A stretch of DNA of 64,000 nt from Tangfeifania diversioriginum (GTDB taxonomy: Bacteria > Bacteroidota > Bacteroidia > Bacteroidales > Prolixibacteraceae): NCBI RefSeq assembly GCF_900141875.1, contig NZ_FQZE01000022.1:1-64000 (forward strand), read 5' to 3'. Under the pieces are notes generated by a model that was not told the DNA's origin, did not search any database, and saw only the letters and a program-made list of their open reading frames with translations. Each line of letters starts with the position of its first letter. Position 1 is the first letter of the stretch. Positions 44,794 to 55,047 of the stretch are shown piece by piece. Position numbers and translations under genes: made by a program.

Positions 44794-46441
44794 AAAATTA
44801 AATAAAACCCATCCCCTCACCATTCAGTTCCTGATTGTATTGACTACGGGTTTGCTTTTTGTGCCTTTTTTAGGTGGCGTGCATCTTTTCGACTGGGACG
44901 AAATCAATTTTGCCGAAGCTGCCCGCGAAATGATTGTAACCGGCGATTACCTGACAGTTCAAATCAATTTTCAACCGTTCTGGGAAAAACCGCCACTTTT
45001 CATCTGGATGCAGGTGCTTTCCATGAAACTATTTGGCATCAACGAATTTGCCGCCCGTTTTCCAAATGCCCTTTGCGGAATAGTTACGTTGCTGGTGCTT
45101 TTCAGCATTGGCCGCAAAACAAAAAACAACCTGTTTGGCTTGCTTTGGGTGCTGGCTTATGCAGGCTCGGTCCTTCCCTTTTTCTATTTCAAATCAGGAA
45201 TTATCGATCCGTGGTTCAACCTGTTTATTTTTCTCGGCGTTTATTTTCTGATGCTTTTCACCAATTCAGAGGATAAGAATAAAATCCGGAACGTGGTATT
45301 TTCTGCAGCATTTGCCGGTCTTGCCATTCTCACGAAAGGGCCGGTTGGTTTTTTACTGATTGCATTAACTGGCGCCGTATTTTTAGCCTGGGAGAAGTTC
45401 AAACTGAAAGTAAGGATGAAAGATGTATTGATTTACTTTTTAGTGCTTGCTCTGGTCGGCGGTTCGTGGTTTATTTTGCAAATTTTAAACGGTCATTTCA
45501 ATACCGTAAAAGAGTTCATTGTTTACCAGGTACGGTTGTTTCAAACACAGGATGCCGGCCATGGAGGATTTTTTGGCTACCATTTTGTGGTGCTGCTTTT
45601 CGGCGTGTTTCCATCATCCATTCTTGCCATGAAAGCCTTTCAGAAAGAAAACAGCAAGGACGTATTTTACCGGTTGCTGAAAAAATGGATGATTATCCTG
45701 TTTTGGGTAGTCCTCATCCTTTTTTCCATAGTAAAAACCAAAATTGTGCACTATTCATCACTGGCCTATTTCCCAATAAGTTTTCTGGCTGCGGCTTTTA
45801 TTTACGGGGCATGGGAAAAAAAATTCAGGTGGAGCAAATGGATGTCGGCACTCACCATTTTTATTGCATCGTTAATTGCGCTGCCGGTTATCGCATTACA
45901 GTTTGTGGAAAAATACAAAAATATTATCATAGAAAAAGACCTGATTAAAGATGCTTTTGCAGTGGAAAACCTGAAAGCTGAAGCCAACTGGACCGGATTT
46001 GAATTCTTGCCGGGCGTGCTTTTTCTAATCGCAATGATTTTAATTTTCTCGCTGATTAAAAAGAATAACCCGCTAAAGCGAGCTGTATTTTTATGGGGAA
46101 CTACGCTCCTCTTCACCTTGTCGGTCATTCTCGTTTTTGTTCCCCGAATCGAAAAATATTCGCAAAACGCACTGATTGAATTCTTCAAATCGAAAGCCGG
46201 GCAAGATATTTATCTGAAAAACCTCTATTTCAAATCGTACGCCACCTATTTTTATGGCGAAACGCAGCCTCCTGAAAACCCCAACTTTTACGACACCGAC
46301 TGGCTGCTCACCGGCGACATCGACAAAGACGTCTGTTTTGTCACCAAAATTCACCGGGCACACAACCTGAAAAAATATGAGGATGTGAAAGAAATTGGAC
46401 GGAAAAATGGGTTTGTGTTTTTCCAGCGGGAGGCGGATTAG
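44786..46441 (+). CDS. ArnT-like membrane glycosyltransferase (GT83)
   Basis: A 551-residue polytopic protein of the dolichyl-phosphate-mannose/ArnT superfamily. The first periplasmic loop has the catalytic acidic pattern HLFDWDEINFAEAAREM, followed by FWEKPPLFIWMQ. ArnT moves L-Ara4N or a related sugar from a polyprenyl carrier to lipid A. The PAP2 gene overlaps its start (TGA 44791-44793), so the two are coupled. ATG 44786 used; a longer start is possible. Confidence 0.85.
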   Translation: MIEKLNKTHPLTIQFLIVLTTGLLFVPFLGGVHLFDWDEINFAEAAREMIVTGDYLTVQINFQPFWEKPPLFIWMQVLSMKLFGINEFAARFPNALCGIVTLLVLFSIGRKTKNNLFGLLWVLAYAGSVLPFFYFKSGIIDPWFNLFIFLGVYFLMLFTNSEDKNKIRNVVFSAAFAGLAILTKGPVGFLLIALTGAVFLAWEKFKLKVRMKDVLIYFLVLALVGGSWFILQILNGHFNTVKEFIVYQVRLFQTQDAGHGGFFGYHFVVLLFGVFPSSILAMKAFQKENSKDVFYRLLKKWMIILFWVVLILFSIVKTKIVHYSSLAYFPISFLAAAFIYGAWEKKFRWSKWMSALTIFIASLIALPVIALQFVEKYKNIIIEKDLIKDAFAVENLKAEANWTGFEFLPGVLFLIAMILIFSLIKKNNPLKRAVFLWGTTLLFTLSVILVFVPRIEKYSQNALIEFFKSKAGQDIYLKNLYFKSYATYFYGETQPPENPNFYDTDWLLTGDIDKDVCFVTKIHRAHNLKKYEDVKEIGRKNGFVFFQREAD

Positions 46442-46452
46442 AGACAAATTTT

Positions 46453-46485
46453 AGTAATAGCCTCACTTTGAGTGAGACTATTACT
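46453..46485. terminator. bidirectional hairpin between convergent genes
   Basis: AGTAATAG-CTCACT/AGTGAG-CTATTACT stem (one mismatched pair) with loop TTG, flanked by AAATTTT and TTAAATTT. It lies between the glycosyltransferase and the leftward lipoprotein gene. Confidence 0.6.
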
Positions 46486-46492
46486 TTAAATT

Positions 46493-47383
46493 TCATTCAA
46501 CAAATTTCCTGTAATAACTGGCTTTCTGTTCGTCGTTAAACCGGGCGTAAATATTGGCCATGTAGGGTGCATATTTTTCTCCGGGATTTTGCTCCCACAG
46601 TTTTTCAAAATAAGAAAGTGCCACTTTAAAATCGGCAGTTACTTTATCGAGTTCATCAAGTAAAATGCGGTATTGGCTGCGGGTTTTGTTGTTGTTATAT
46701 TTTTCCATTTCGCGCTGGTAGCGATTTTCAGCTCTCCAGTAATATTTCATGGCTTCCCATTCGAGCGCACCGGTGTGGTCAGGATTAATCTCCAGCAACT
46801 CACTGCTCACCGAATCAACAATTTCCTCGTTTTCAAGCTTTTTATTTATATCGAAAAATTTTTCAATATTTTCCCTTTCACGCTGCTTTTCCAGGGGCAG
46901 TTTTTCCCAAACAGCCAGGGCTTTTTCATCCTGATCAATTTCATCGTAAATAGAAAAAAGCCGACTGTTTACTTCCGGATTATCTTTGCTGAAATTACCG
47001 TAGTAATATTCCAGCGCGGTCAATTCTTTCGACAGGTTGTCCATGCCCTTAAAAATTTCTGCAAGCGTGGTGTACATCTCTTCATCAGCATAACCTGCCC
47101 ACCTTGCCTCATCGAACCAATCCACTGACTGATTGGTCATATCAGCCTTGAAAGCTGTCTTCGCTGCCTCGGCATATTCAGCACCTGTAATTTCATTTTC
47201 AGCTTCATTTTGCCCGTTAAAATAGGTTTTCCAATTCTCAACTGCCTGGGCGTAATTTCCTTCAGAAATGGCTTGTTCGGCATTTTGTTTATACTGCGTT
47301 AAATTTTTCGGACCTCCACAAGCAGCTACAATTAAAACCAATGCAAGCAGAATATTATTTTTGAATTTCATATTTTTCTTCAT
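46493..47383 (-). CDS. lipoprotein with TPR-like repeats
   Basis: A 296-residue predicted lipoprotein (lipobox LIVAAC within the first 25 residues). After the cysteine comes a run of helical TPR-like units, for example YKQNAEQAISEGNYAQAVENW and LAVWEKLPLEKQRE. It probably binds other envelope proteins. ATG 47383 was chosen: it gives MKKNMKFKNN and follows a -7 box (47392-47399), while a longer frame would run through that box. Confidence 0.75.
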   Translation of the reverse strand: MKKNMKFKNNILLALVLIVAACGGPKNLTQYKQNAEQAISEGNYAQAVENWKTYFNGQNEAENEITGAEYAEAAKTAFKADMTNQSVDWFDEARWAGYADEEMYTTLAEIFKGMDNLSKELTALEYYYGNFSKDNPEVNSRLFSIYDEIDQDEKALAVWEKLPLEKQRERENIEKFFDINKKLENEEIVDSVSSELLEINPDHTGALEWEAMKYYWRAENRYQREMEKYNNNKTRSQYRILLDELDKVTADFKVALSYFEKLWEQNPGEKYAPYMANIYARFNDEQKASYYRKFVE

Positions 47384-47391
47384 TTGCGCGA

Positions 47392-47399
47392 CAAAGCTA
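47392..47399 (-). promoter_or_regulatory. -7 box of the lipoprotein gene
   Basis: Minus strand TAGCTTTG, exact TAnnTTTG, eight bases before the ATG at 47383. Confidence 0.5.
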
Positions 47400-47564
47400 T
47401 AATTTTTTGCGATTTTCGTGTGTGCCAAAACTTGTTTCATTTTTCTAACGAGACGGTTCGCAAAATATTTGATACTACAAAAAATCTTCATTATTATTAA
47501 CATTCATGAACAATCTGTTTAACAAAACGTATTCCATTGAAAGCAGTTACAAAAAATCAGGCCA

Positions 47565-48257
47565 ATGCAGGAATTAAATACCGTTTATTTGTGGGGAATC
47601 CGAATTGACGAACCGGTGGTAACAGTAACCGATTTACTGGTATCATTTCTATGTTTTCTGTATGCTTATAAAATTCACCAATCTGGTAAAACGGAGAAGA
47701 CCTTTCTCTATTTCAAAATCTATTTTTTTACCATGGGAATTGCCACTTTTCTGGGCGGAGTAGTCGGTCATGCGTTTTTATATCTTTTTGAAAATTTCAG
47801 AGGGGAACTTTTTTACTGGAAACTGCCGGGCTGGATAATGAGCATGATTTCCATAATGTTTGTGGAACGGGCGGCAATTGAACACACCCGGATTTATTTA
47901 AACAAATCGATTGTCAACAGTTTTAAAGTGGTGAATATTATTGAATTCCTGATTTTCCTGACGCTCACCGTTACCACACTCAATTTCTTTTTTGTGGAAT
48001 TTCATTCGGGCTACGGACTGATGTTTGTGGTGCTTTCGCTCGAAAGTTTCCTGTTTTACAAGACCCGAAATATTGCCGGGAAATACATTCTCACCGGAAT
48101 TGGTTTTGCCGCAGTGGCTGCCCTCATTTTCATGAATGAAATATCGCCCCATCAATGGTTTAATTACGCCAGTACAAGTCACGTGTTGATGGCAATTGCT
48201 GCCACATTTTTCTACCTTGGTGCCATCCGTATTGACATGTCGGAAATTAAGCAGTAA
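47565..48257 (+). CDS. multi-pass membrane protein, DUF6962-like
   Basis: A 230-residue protein with about seven hydrophobic helices and polar ends; a histidine-bearing helix (GVVGHAFLYLF) and HQWFNYASTSHVLMA stand out. The family call is tentative and no function is known. It lies 14 bases before a GNAT gene and may be read with it. Confidence 0.6.
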   Translation: MQELNTVYLWGIRIDEPVVTVTDLLVSFLCFLYAYKIHQSGKTEKTFLYFKIYFFTMGIATFLGGVVGHAFLYLFENFRGELFYWKLPGWIMSMISIMFVERAAIEHTRIYLNKSIVNSFKVVNIIEFLIFLTLTVTTLNFFFVEFHSGYGLMFVVLSLESFLFYKTRNIAGKYILTGIGFAAVAALIFMNEISPHQWFNYASTSHVLMAIAATFFYLGAIRIDMSEIKQ

Positions 48258-48271
48258 CTTTATCTGCAAAA

Positions 48272-48808
48272 ATGAAAATTCAAACTGACCGGCTAACCTT
48301 GCACGAAATTTCGTGGAATGACCTTGAAAAGATACACCAACTTCATTTAGTTCCCGAAGTGGATGAATTCAACACATTAGGAATTCCCGAAAACCTCGAT
48401 GAAACGCGAAATAATATCCAGGGTTACATCGACAACCAAAATGAAACGCCCCGCTCCCGTTTTTGCTGGAAAGCTATTCTGAAAGAAACAAATGACTTTA
48501 TTGGCATCGCAGGAATGACTTTATCAAACGACCGGTTTAAAATGGGCGAGTTCTATTACAAACTTTTCCCAAAGTTTTGGGGAAATGGATTTGCAACAGA
48601 AATGGCAAAAGCCCTCATAAAATTTGGTTTTGAAGAATGCAAACTGCACAGGATTGAAGCCGGAGTGGCCACCCAAAATTTGGTATCTATCCGCGTACTC
48701 GAAAAAGCCGGACTGACACGCGAAGGAACGCGGAGAAAAATTCTGCCAATCAGAGGGGAATGGGTCGATAATTTTCATTATGCCATTCTGGAGGGAGACA
48801 TCCTGTAA
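48272..48808 (+). CDS. GNAT family N-acetyltransferase (RimJ/RimL type)
   Basis: A 178-residue acetyltransferase with the RimJ/L pattern TDRLTLHEISWNDL at the start, the acetyl-CoA loop KFWGNGFATEMAKAL and IEAGVATQNLVSIRVLEKAG. Substrate could be a protein N-terminus or a small amine. Confidence 0.88.
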   Translation: MKIQTDRLTLHEISWNDLEKIHQLHLVPEVDEFNTLGIPENLDETRNNIQGYIDNQNETPRSRFCWKAILKETNDFIGIAGMTLSNDRFKMGEFYYKLFPKFWGNGFATEMAKALIKFGFEECKLHRIEAGVATQNLVSIRVLEKAGLTREGTRRKILPIRGEWVDNFHYAILEGDIL

Positions 48809-48869
48809 AAAATCCTATTTCCGTGTAACCTAAACCCCATTCATCAGTCTTAATAAAAAGCCAATTTTT

Positions 48870-51503
48870 ATGAAAACGATGACAATGTTCTTCCTGTGTT
48901 TAATTTTTACTCCGTCAATTGTGGCACAGGAAATTTCAAAGAAACGCTACATCGCCAATCTGGTAAACGGTTACAATATTAATGTAGATGGAAAGCTGGA
49001 TGAACCTGCCTGGCAGTCGGTGAAATGGGAAAACAAGTTTGTGCAGTTTGAACCGAATGAAGGCAACCCTCCGTATCAGCAAACTGAATTTGCAATTCTT
49101 TACGACGAACATAATATTTATGTAGCCATAAAAGCCATAGATAAAAATCCGGGCAGCATTTCGATGCGTATGACCCGGCGTGACGACATTGACGGCGACC
49201 AGGTTGGGATTGGTTTTGATACCTACTACGACCGGCGAACTGCTTTTATGTTTGCCGTTTCGGCCGTGGGTGTAAAAGTTGACTGGGTAATTAGCAACGA
49301 CGGCGAAAACGAAGATTTTTCGTGGGATCCAATCTGGTGGGTAAAAACCACAACCACCGAAAATGGCTGGAACACCGAAATGCGAATTCCACTGACGCAG
49401 CTGCGTTTCCGTGAGGGCGAGGAGCAAACTTGGGGATTGCAGGTTTTTCGCACCATTTTCCGGGAAGAAGAGCTTTCCACCTGGCAGCACATGAAACGAG
49501 ATGCGTCGGGACTGGTTTCTCAGTTTGGAACTATGAACGGATTAAAACATATCCAGCCTAAAAAAACACTCGATGTGATGCCTTACGTGGTGGCGCGTAC
49601 CGAACGTTTTGAGAAGGATTTGGATAATCCTTTCAGAAAAAACGGAAAAAGCAACAATTTAAACGCCGGGCTCGATGCAAAGCTCGGCCTCACCAACTTC
49701 CTCACTCTCGACCTCACCATCAATCCTGACTTTGGCCAGGTGGAAGCCGACCCATCGGAAGTAAACCTCTCCACCCACGAAACATTTTTTGAAGAAAAAC
49801 GGCCATTTTTCATCGAAGGAAAAAATATTTTGAAATACAAATTGATGTTCGGCGATGGCGACCTGGCTTCCGACGGATTGTTTTACTCCCGACGGATTGG
49901 GAGCCAGCCTCATTATTCACCCGACCTGGAAAATGATGAATATGCCAGAATGCCCGAGTTCACACGTATTCTGGGAGCTGCCAAAGTTACGGGGAAAACG
50001 CCCGATGGCTGGTCGGTGGGTATATTGGAGAGTGTGACTGCCGAAGAAGATGCTCAAATCAGGGGAGTTGGGAACAGCCGCGAACAAACCGTGGAGCCGT
50101 TAACCAATTACTTTGTGTCGCGCATTCAAAAAGATTTTAACGATGGAAATACTTATTTGGGTGGGATGCTTACAGCAGTAAACCGAAAAATTGACAACAC
50201 ACAACTGGATTTTCTGCACACCAGCGCATATTCCGGCGGAATTGATTTCATCCATAAATGGAACAATAAAAACTGGATGCTGGATGCCGGATGGTATTTC
50301 AGCCATGTAAAGGGCAGCCAGAAAGCAATTAGAAACACCCAGGAATCGTACATCCGGAGTTTTCAGCGACCGGATGCTGATTATGTAAATTACGATACCA
50401 CCCGCACTTCGCTCACCGGGCAGGGAGGAAAACTCACCTTGGGAAAATTGGGAGGTAACCTGAAATTTATGGGTGGGGTAGCCTGGAAATCGCCCGAACT
50501 GGAAATTAATGACATCGGCTACGCACAGCAGGTGGATAATATTTTTCAGATATTCTGGGCCGGCTACCGCATTTATGAACCGTTTTCAATATTCCGCGAA
50601 ATCAGCCTCAACCTGAACCAGTGGGTACAATTCGATTTTGGAGGCAATGTTACCGCACCGGGAGGTAATATTAACTGGTGGATGAACTTTAAAAATTACT
50701 GGAATGCTTACGGAAATTTCAACGTGGGGGGAACCCAGCTCTCCAATTCAATGCTCCGCGGCGGACCATCCATGAAATTACCCGGCTACAAAAATATCTA
50801 CCTGGGATTTTCTACCAATCAGCAAAAAAAACTCACTTTCAGTTTTTCAACCGGTCACTATTTCAGCAATGAAAAAGATTTTGAAAATAATCAGAATTAC
50901 AACCTGGGAATTGGTTACCGTCCATTCAAATCCTTAAGAATTGATGTTTCGCCGGGTTTCAATAAATCGATGGATGAGTTGCAGTACGTCACCCAAAAAG
51001 ATTTTGAGAATGAAAAACGATACATCCTGGGGCGCATCGAACGAAATACACTGAACATGTCGGTAAGGCTCAATTACAATATTACACCCGACCTGACCAT
51101 TCAATACTGGGGACAACCATTTATTGCCACCGGTAAGTATTCCGATTTTAAATACGCCACCAACACCAAAGCCGATGATGTAAACAACCGGTATCAATAT
51201 TATTCAGAAAATCAAATCAGTTACAACGCAAATGACGAACTATATTTTATTGCTGAAGCTAGAAATAATCAGGCAGATTATGAGTTTGACCAACCCAATT
51301 TCAATGTAAAGGAATTTTTGTCGAACCTGGTTGTTCGCTGGGAATACCGCCCGGGTTCAACACTTTTTCTGGTATGGTCGCAAAACCGCGATAATTTTGA
51401 AAATTCCGGCAATTTTCGGTTTCAGAATGATGTAAACCAACTGTTCGGACAGAAAGCACACAATATTTTTCTTGTGAAATTATCTTACCGTTTGGGACGA
51501 TAG
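48870..51503 (+). CDS. DUF5916 outer-membrane protein with CBM9-like N-terminal domain (paralogue)
   Basis: An 877-residue exported protein with signal peptide (MKTMTMFFLCLIFTPSIVAQ). The CBM9-like part spans residues about 28-215 (NVDGKLDEPAWQSVKWENK) and DUF5916 begins near 230 with the same landmarks as the protein at 20425-23046: NPDFGQVEADPSEVNL and EKRPFFIEGK. Probably an outer-membrane barrel of unknown role. Confidence 0.88.
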   Translation: MKTMTMFFLCLIFTPSIVAQEISKKRYIANLVNGYNINVDGKLDEPAWQSVKWENKFVQFEPNEGNPPYQQTEFAILYDEHNIYVAIKAIDKNPGSISMRMTRRDDIDGDQVGIGFDTYYDRRTAFMFAVSAVGVKVDWVISNDGENEDFSWDPIWWVKTTTTENGWNTEMRIPLTQLRFREGEEQTWGLQVFRTIFREEELSTWQHMKRDASGLVSQFGTMNGLKHIQPKKTLDVMPYVVARTERFEKDLDNPFRKNGKSNNLNAGLDAKLGLTNFLTLDLTINPDFGQVEADPSEVNLSTHETFFEEKRPFFIEGKNILKYKLMFGDGDLASDGLFYSRRIGSQPHYSPDLENDEYARMPEFTRILGAAKVTGKTPDGWSVGILESVTAEEDAQIRGVGNSREQTVEPLTNYFVSRIQKDFNDGNTYLGGMLTAVNRKIDNTQLDFLHTSAYSGGIDFIHKWNNKNWMLDAGWYFSHVKGSQKAIRNTQESYIRSFQRPDADYVNYDTTRTSLTGQGGKLTLGKLGGNLKFMGGVAWKSPELEINDIGYAQQVDNIFQIFWAGYRIYEPFSIFREISLNLNQWVQFDFGGNVTAPGGNINWWMNFKNYWNAYGNFNVGGTQLSNSMLRGGPSMKLPGYKNIYLGFSTNQQKKLTFSFSTGHYFSNEKDFENNQNYNLGIGYRPFKSLRIDVSPGFNKSMDELQYVTQKDFENEKRYILGRIERNTLNMSVRLNYNITPDLTIQYWGQPFIATGKYSDFKYATNTKADDVNNRYQYYSENQISYNANDELYFIAEARNNQADYEFDQPNFNVKEFLSNLVVRWEYRPGSTLFLVWSQNRDNFENSGNFRFQNDVNQLFGQKAHNIFLVKLSYRLGR

Positions 51504-51551
51504 AAAAAACTGTTTTGTTTTTTCGTTAATTTGGGAAAAATTAAACCGGCA

Positions 51552-52232
51552 ATGAAAAACTATTTCAAAACACATCCTTATGCAAAAATCGGGTTGCTGG
51601 TAATTCCGGTAGGTGTGCTTACCATTTTAATGGGAAATTATTTTCCAGGGTTTAAGCCTGATGGGTTTCCAAATTTTATTGTCGCTTTCGAGTTTGCAAA
51701 AACACTGCAGGATTTAAACCTGCTTTTAGGTTCGCTGTCACCCATAAAAATTGGAAAGATTGATACAGGGAATTACTTCGATTTTAGTTTCATGGTGGCG
51801 TATTCCCTCTTTCTGGTCCTGTTTTTCAGGAAAACATACAAAATATTCGGAAGCCGGTTCCTACTTGCCGGCTTTCCTTTAATCATCATGATATTGGCTG
51901 CCGATTTTTTTGAAAATATTCTGCTGCTTGAAATTACAGACAACTATTCAAAAAGTGGAATAACTGCCGGGTTGCTGCCTACGCTCAATCAACTTCAATT
52001 AATAACCTGGTTGAAATGGGGAGGCCTTGCACTCGCCTTTTTCTTGTTGTTTTTTGTGTTAATTAAAGGTAAAAGTCTTTCAAAAATTGCAGCCATTTTT
52101 TGTCTGCTGCCGTTAATTCATGGAATTTTATATTGGGTAATCCCGATGTTTACCATTACTGGTTTCACACTTTCAGTATTTGGCGCTTTTGGAGTTTTGT
52201 TTGTTTATTCTTTTGTTTTCAGAAAAGAATAA
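51552..52232 (+). CDS. multi-pass membrane protein of unknown function
   Basis: A 226-residue protein with about six hydrophobic helices (for example IGLLVIPVGVLTILMG and ILAADFFENILLLEI). Not recognised. ATG 51552 was chosen over an upstream TTG. It follows the DUF5916 gene by 48 bases and may share its transcript. Confidence 0.6.
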   Translation: MKNYFKTHPYAKIGLLVIPVGVLTILMGNYFPGFKPDGFPNFIVAFEFAKTLQDLNLLLGSLSPIKIGKIDTGNYFDFSFMVAYSLFLVLFFRKTYKIFGSRFLLAGFPLIIMILAADFFENILLLEITDNYSKSGITAGLLPTLNQLQLITWLKWGGLALAFFLLFFVLIKGKSLSKIAAIFCLLPLIHGILYWVIPMFTITGFTLSVFGAFGVLFVYSFVFRKE

Positions 52233-52239
52233 AAATAAA

Positions 52240-52274
52240 GCCGCAGGCTCTTTTTATTTATAAGAACCTGCGGC
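52240..52274 (-). terminator. terminator of the GH3 gene
   Basis: GCCGCAGG/CCTGCGGC eight-base-pair stem with extra A-T pairing inside. On the minus strand it is followed by TTTATTTTTATT, so it serves the leftward glycosidase. Confidence 0.7.
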
Positions 52275-52298
52275 GGAATATCTTAAAAACAACTATTG

Positions 52299-54929
52299 CT
52301 ATTTGATTTCTACAGTTTCGCCTGTTAACCTGATTTTTTCTGACACTGTAACAGCACCTTTCTTACCAGGTTGCCCGCCGCCTACATAAACGGTGAAATC
52401 GCCCGGTTCAATCACCCTTATTTCATCCTCACCAATCAATGAAAACTGACGCGGTGTCAATTCAAACTCCACAGTTTTTGTTTGCCCCGGTTGCAGGTGA
52501 ATCCGGTTAAAACCTTCGAGCTGAACAATCGGACGGGGTGTGGATGCTTTTTCATCGGTCAGGTACACCTGAACCACTTCGTCGCCTGCCATGTTGCCCG
52601 AATTGGTAACCTTTACTTTTACTTTTACTGATTCACCGGCAGCAGTTTCCGAAGGCAGTTCCAGTGCATCGTATTCGAAGGTGGTATAACTCAATCCGTA
52701 ACCAAACGGGTAAAGCGGTTCACCCTCAAAATAGCGGTAGGTGCGGCCTTCCATATCATATTCTTCAAATGGCGGCAGCTGATCAACCGATTTGTAATAG
52801 GTAACCGGCAAACGTCCTGCCGGGTTGTAATCGCCCATAAGGACATTGGCCACGGCATGTCCGCCTTCCTGCCCGGGATAGCCGGCAGAAACAATCGCAT
52901 CCAGGTTTTCATCGGCCCAGTTGATGGCCAGTGCGCTTCCATTGAGCAACACCAAAACAACAGGTTTTCCGGTTGCTTCAACTGCTTGCATCAGTTCGCG
53001 CTGCGTTTTGGGCAATTTCAGGTGGGTGCGGTCGCCGCCGGCAAAACCATCTACATCAATATCCATTTCCTCACCTTCCAGCCGTTGAGAAAGGCCCAGT
53101 ACCAAAACAACAGCATCAGCTCTTTCAGCTACTTCAACAGCTTCCTTCTGCATATCCGGATTTGGTATTGCCCACAACAAACGGGCATCGCCATCGCCAT
53201 GCCAGTTTTTGTATTCGTACACAAACTTGTACTTTTTACCGGCCTCCAGCTCCACTGCCGTTTCATGATGAAAAGCGTGGTGTTCAGTATTATGGCTGAG
53301 GATTTTTTCACCTTCAAGCCAAACATCGAGCGTGGGCATTCCCCAGCAACCTAAACTGTAGGTTCCGGAAACAGGCGGCACCAGGTAACCGGTCCAGCGA
53401 ATGCTGAAATCGTCATCAGGCAGTGTGGGTACCGGAGCATGCGACTCCCAGTAAAAATCTATGTTTTCATCAACACGGGTAAACACCGGATTACCTTCCA
53501 ACTCGGCATTGTCGAAATATTCGCCTGTTACGCCGGGCTCACCCTTTTCGGTAACCAAAAATTCACCGGCAATGGGGTGCAGATTTGAAACTCCTGCGGC
53601 CAGGTGGGCACCTTCGGCAAAAAGGACTTCAGTATCGTTGAGTTTTCTTTTCAGTCCCTCGAGAATTGTCACCGGATTTTTTGGAATTCCATTGTAATTA
53701 CCAAGCAAAGCTTCCCAGTTGTCGGCATTTGGTCCAATTACGGCCAGCCTGTTTATATTTTTCGAAAGCGGTAACGTGTTGTTCTCCTGCCCTGGCAGGC
53801 GGGCATTTTTCAATAAAACAATACTTTTCTGAGCAGCTTCCAGCGCCAGTTTCGCATTTTCATCCGATGTATTTTCAGTAAACGGAATTTGTGCATACGG
53901 CACATCTTCGTTATCATCGAACATACCCAGTTTAAACCGGGCGGTGAACAGCCGTTTTACCGCCCTGTCGAGTTCTTCTTCCGAAATAATACCACGCTCT
54001 ACTGCTTCTCTCAAAAAAGGATAAGAATTTCCGCAGTTTAAATCGGTACCGTTTTTAACGGCAACGGCTGAAGCTTCGGCAGCATCGGCCGAATAATCCT
54101 GAAACCTAAAAAAATCGGAAATCGCCCAGCAGTCGGAAACCACGTAGCCATCGAATCCCCATTCGTTGCGCAGAATGTTTTCCAGTATTGGATTGGCGCA
54201 GGCCGGATGCCCCCGGAACTGGTTGTATGCTCCCATTACAGAATACACACCGCCTTCAACCACCAAATCGCGGAAGGCCGGAAGATAGGTTTCCCGCAAG
54301 TCGCGTTCACTCACCAACGCGTTGAATTCATGACGCAATGGTTCGGGGCCTGAGTGAACCGCATAATGTTTGGCTGTTGCAACGGTTTTCAGGTATTCAG
54401 GATGGTCGCCCTGTAACCCTTTTACAAATTGGGTTCCCAGTTTTCCGGTCAGGTAAGGATCCTCGCCGTAGGTTTCGTGTCCCCTTCCCCACCGCGGGTC
54501 GCGAAAAATATTGATGTTGGGCGACCAAAAAGTGAGTCCCTGGTAAATTCCCCGTTTCCCGCGGCGAACAAACTCGTGGTGCTTCGCCCGGGCTTCATCC
54601 GAAATGGTTGTTGCCACGCGGTGAATCAAATCTTTGTCCCACGAGGCAGCAACAGTTATCGACTGCGGGAAAACAGTGGCGTAACCGGCACGCGCCACCC
54701 CATGCAAACTTTCGTTCCACCAGTTGTACTCCGGCACGCCCAAACGCGGGATGTCAGGTGCCGTGTAAACCATCTGGTCAATTTTTTCTTCCACGGTCAT
54801 TTGCGACACGAGAATTTCCACCCGCTCATCAACTGGCAGATTCGGATTTAAATACTCAAAATTTGTGAATTGTGCATAGGAAGTTACGCTGACCAAAATC
54901 AAACTCAGGTTAATCAATATTTTTTTCAT
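52299..54929 (-). CDS. GH3 beta-glycosidase with PA14 domain (beta-glucosidase/xylosidase type)
   Basis: An 876-residue secreted glycoside hydrolase. A signal peptide (MKKILINLSLILVSVTSYAQ) precedes the GH3 TIM barrel (residues about 30-370), with the catalytic nucleophile Asp266 in VVSDCWAIS. In the second GH3 domain a PA14 insert spans about 455-600 (GVTGEYFDNAELEG, WTGYLVPPVSGTYSL). A fibronectin-III-like C-terminus follows. The opening YNWWNESLHGVARAG is typical of beta-xylosidase-type GH3s. No polysaccharide-utilisation genes flank it. Confidence 0.92.
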   Translation of the reverse strand: MKKILINLSLILVSVTSYAQFTNFEYLNPNLPVDERVEILVSQMTVEEKIDQMVYTAPDIPRLGVPEYNWWNESLHGVARAGYATVFPQSITVAASWDKDLIHRVATTISDEARAKHHEFVRRGKRGIYQGLTFWSPNINIFRDPRWGRGHETYGEDPYLTGKLGTQFVKGLQGDHPEYLKTVATAKHYAVHSGPEPLRHEFNALVSERDLRETYLPAFRDLVVEGGVYSVMGAYNQFRGHPACANPILENILRNEWGFDGYVVSDCWAISDFFRFQDYSADAAEASAVAVKNGTDLNCGNSYPFLREAVERGIISEEELDRAVKRLFTARFKLGMFDDNEDVPYAQIPFTENTSDENAKLALEAAQKSIVLLKNARLPGQENNTLPLSKNINRLAVIGPNADNWEALLGNYNGIPKNPVTILEGLKRKLNDTEVLFAEGAHLAAGVSNLHPIAGEFLVTEKGEPGVTGEYFDNAELEGNPVFTRVDENIDFYWESHAPVPTLPDDDFSIRWTGYLVPPVSGTYSLGCWGMPTLDVWLEGEKILSHNTEHHAFHHETAVELEAGKKYKFVYEYKNWHGDGDARLLWAIPNPDMQKEAVEVAERADAVVLVLGLSQRLEGEEMDIDVDGFAGGDRTHLKLPKTQRELMQAVEATGKPVVLVLLNGSALAINWADENLDAIVSAGYPGQEGGHAVANVLMGDYNPAGRLPVTYYKSVDQLPPFEEYDMEGRTYRYFEGEPLYPFGYGLSYTTFEYDALELPSETAAGESVKVKVKVTNSGNMAGDEVVQVYLTDEKASTPRPIVQLEGFNRIHLQPGQTKTVEFELTPRQFSLIGEDEIRVIEPGDFTVYVGGGQPGKKGAVTVSEKIRLTGETVEIK

Positions 54930-55047
54930 CGGTCTTTAATTTATGTTAATGTTCTACTGTTCTGTTCTGGTATGGTAAAATTAACGATTTCTTCCCACAT
55001 TCTGCAATTTTTTATCGTAATTTGTAGGCTGAAAACGGACAATAAAA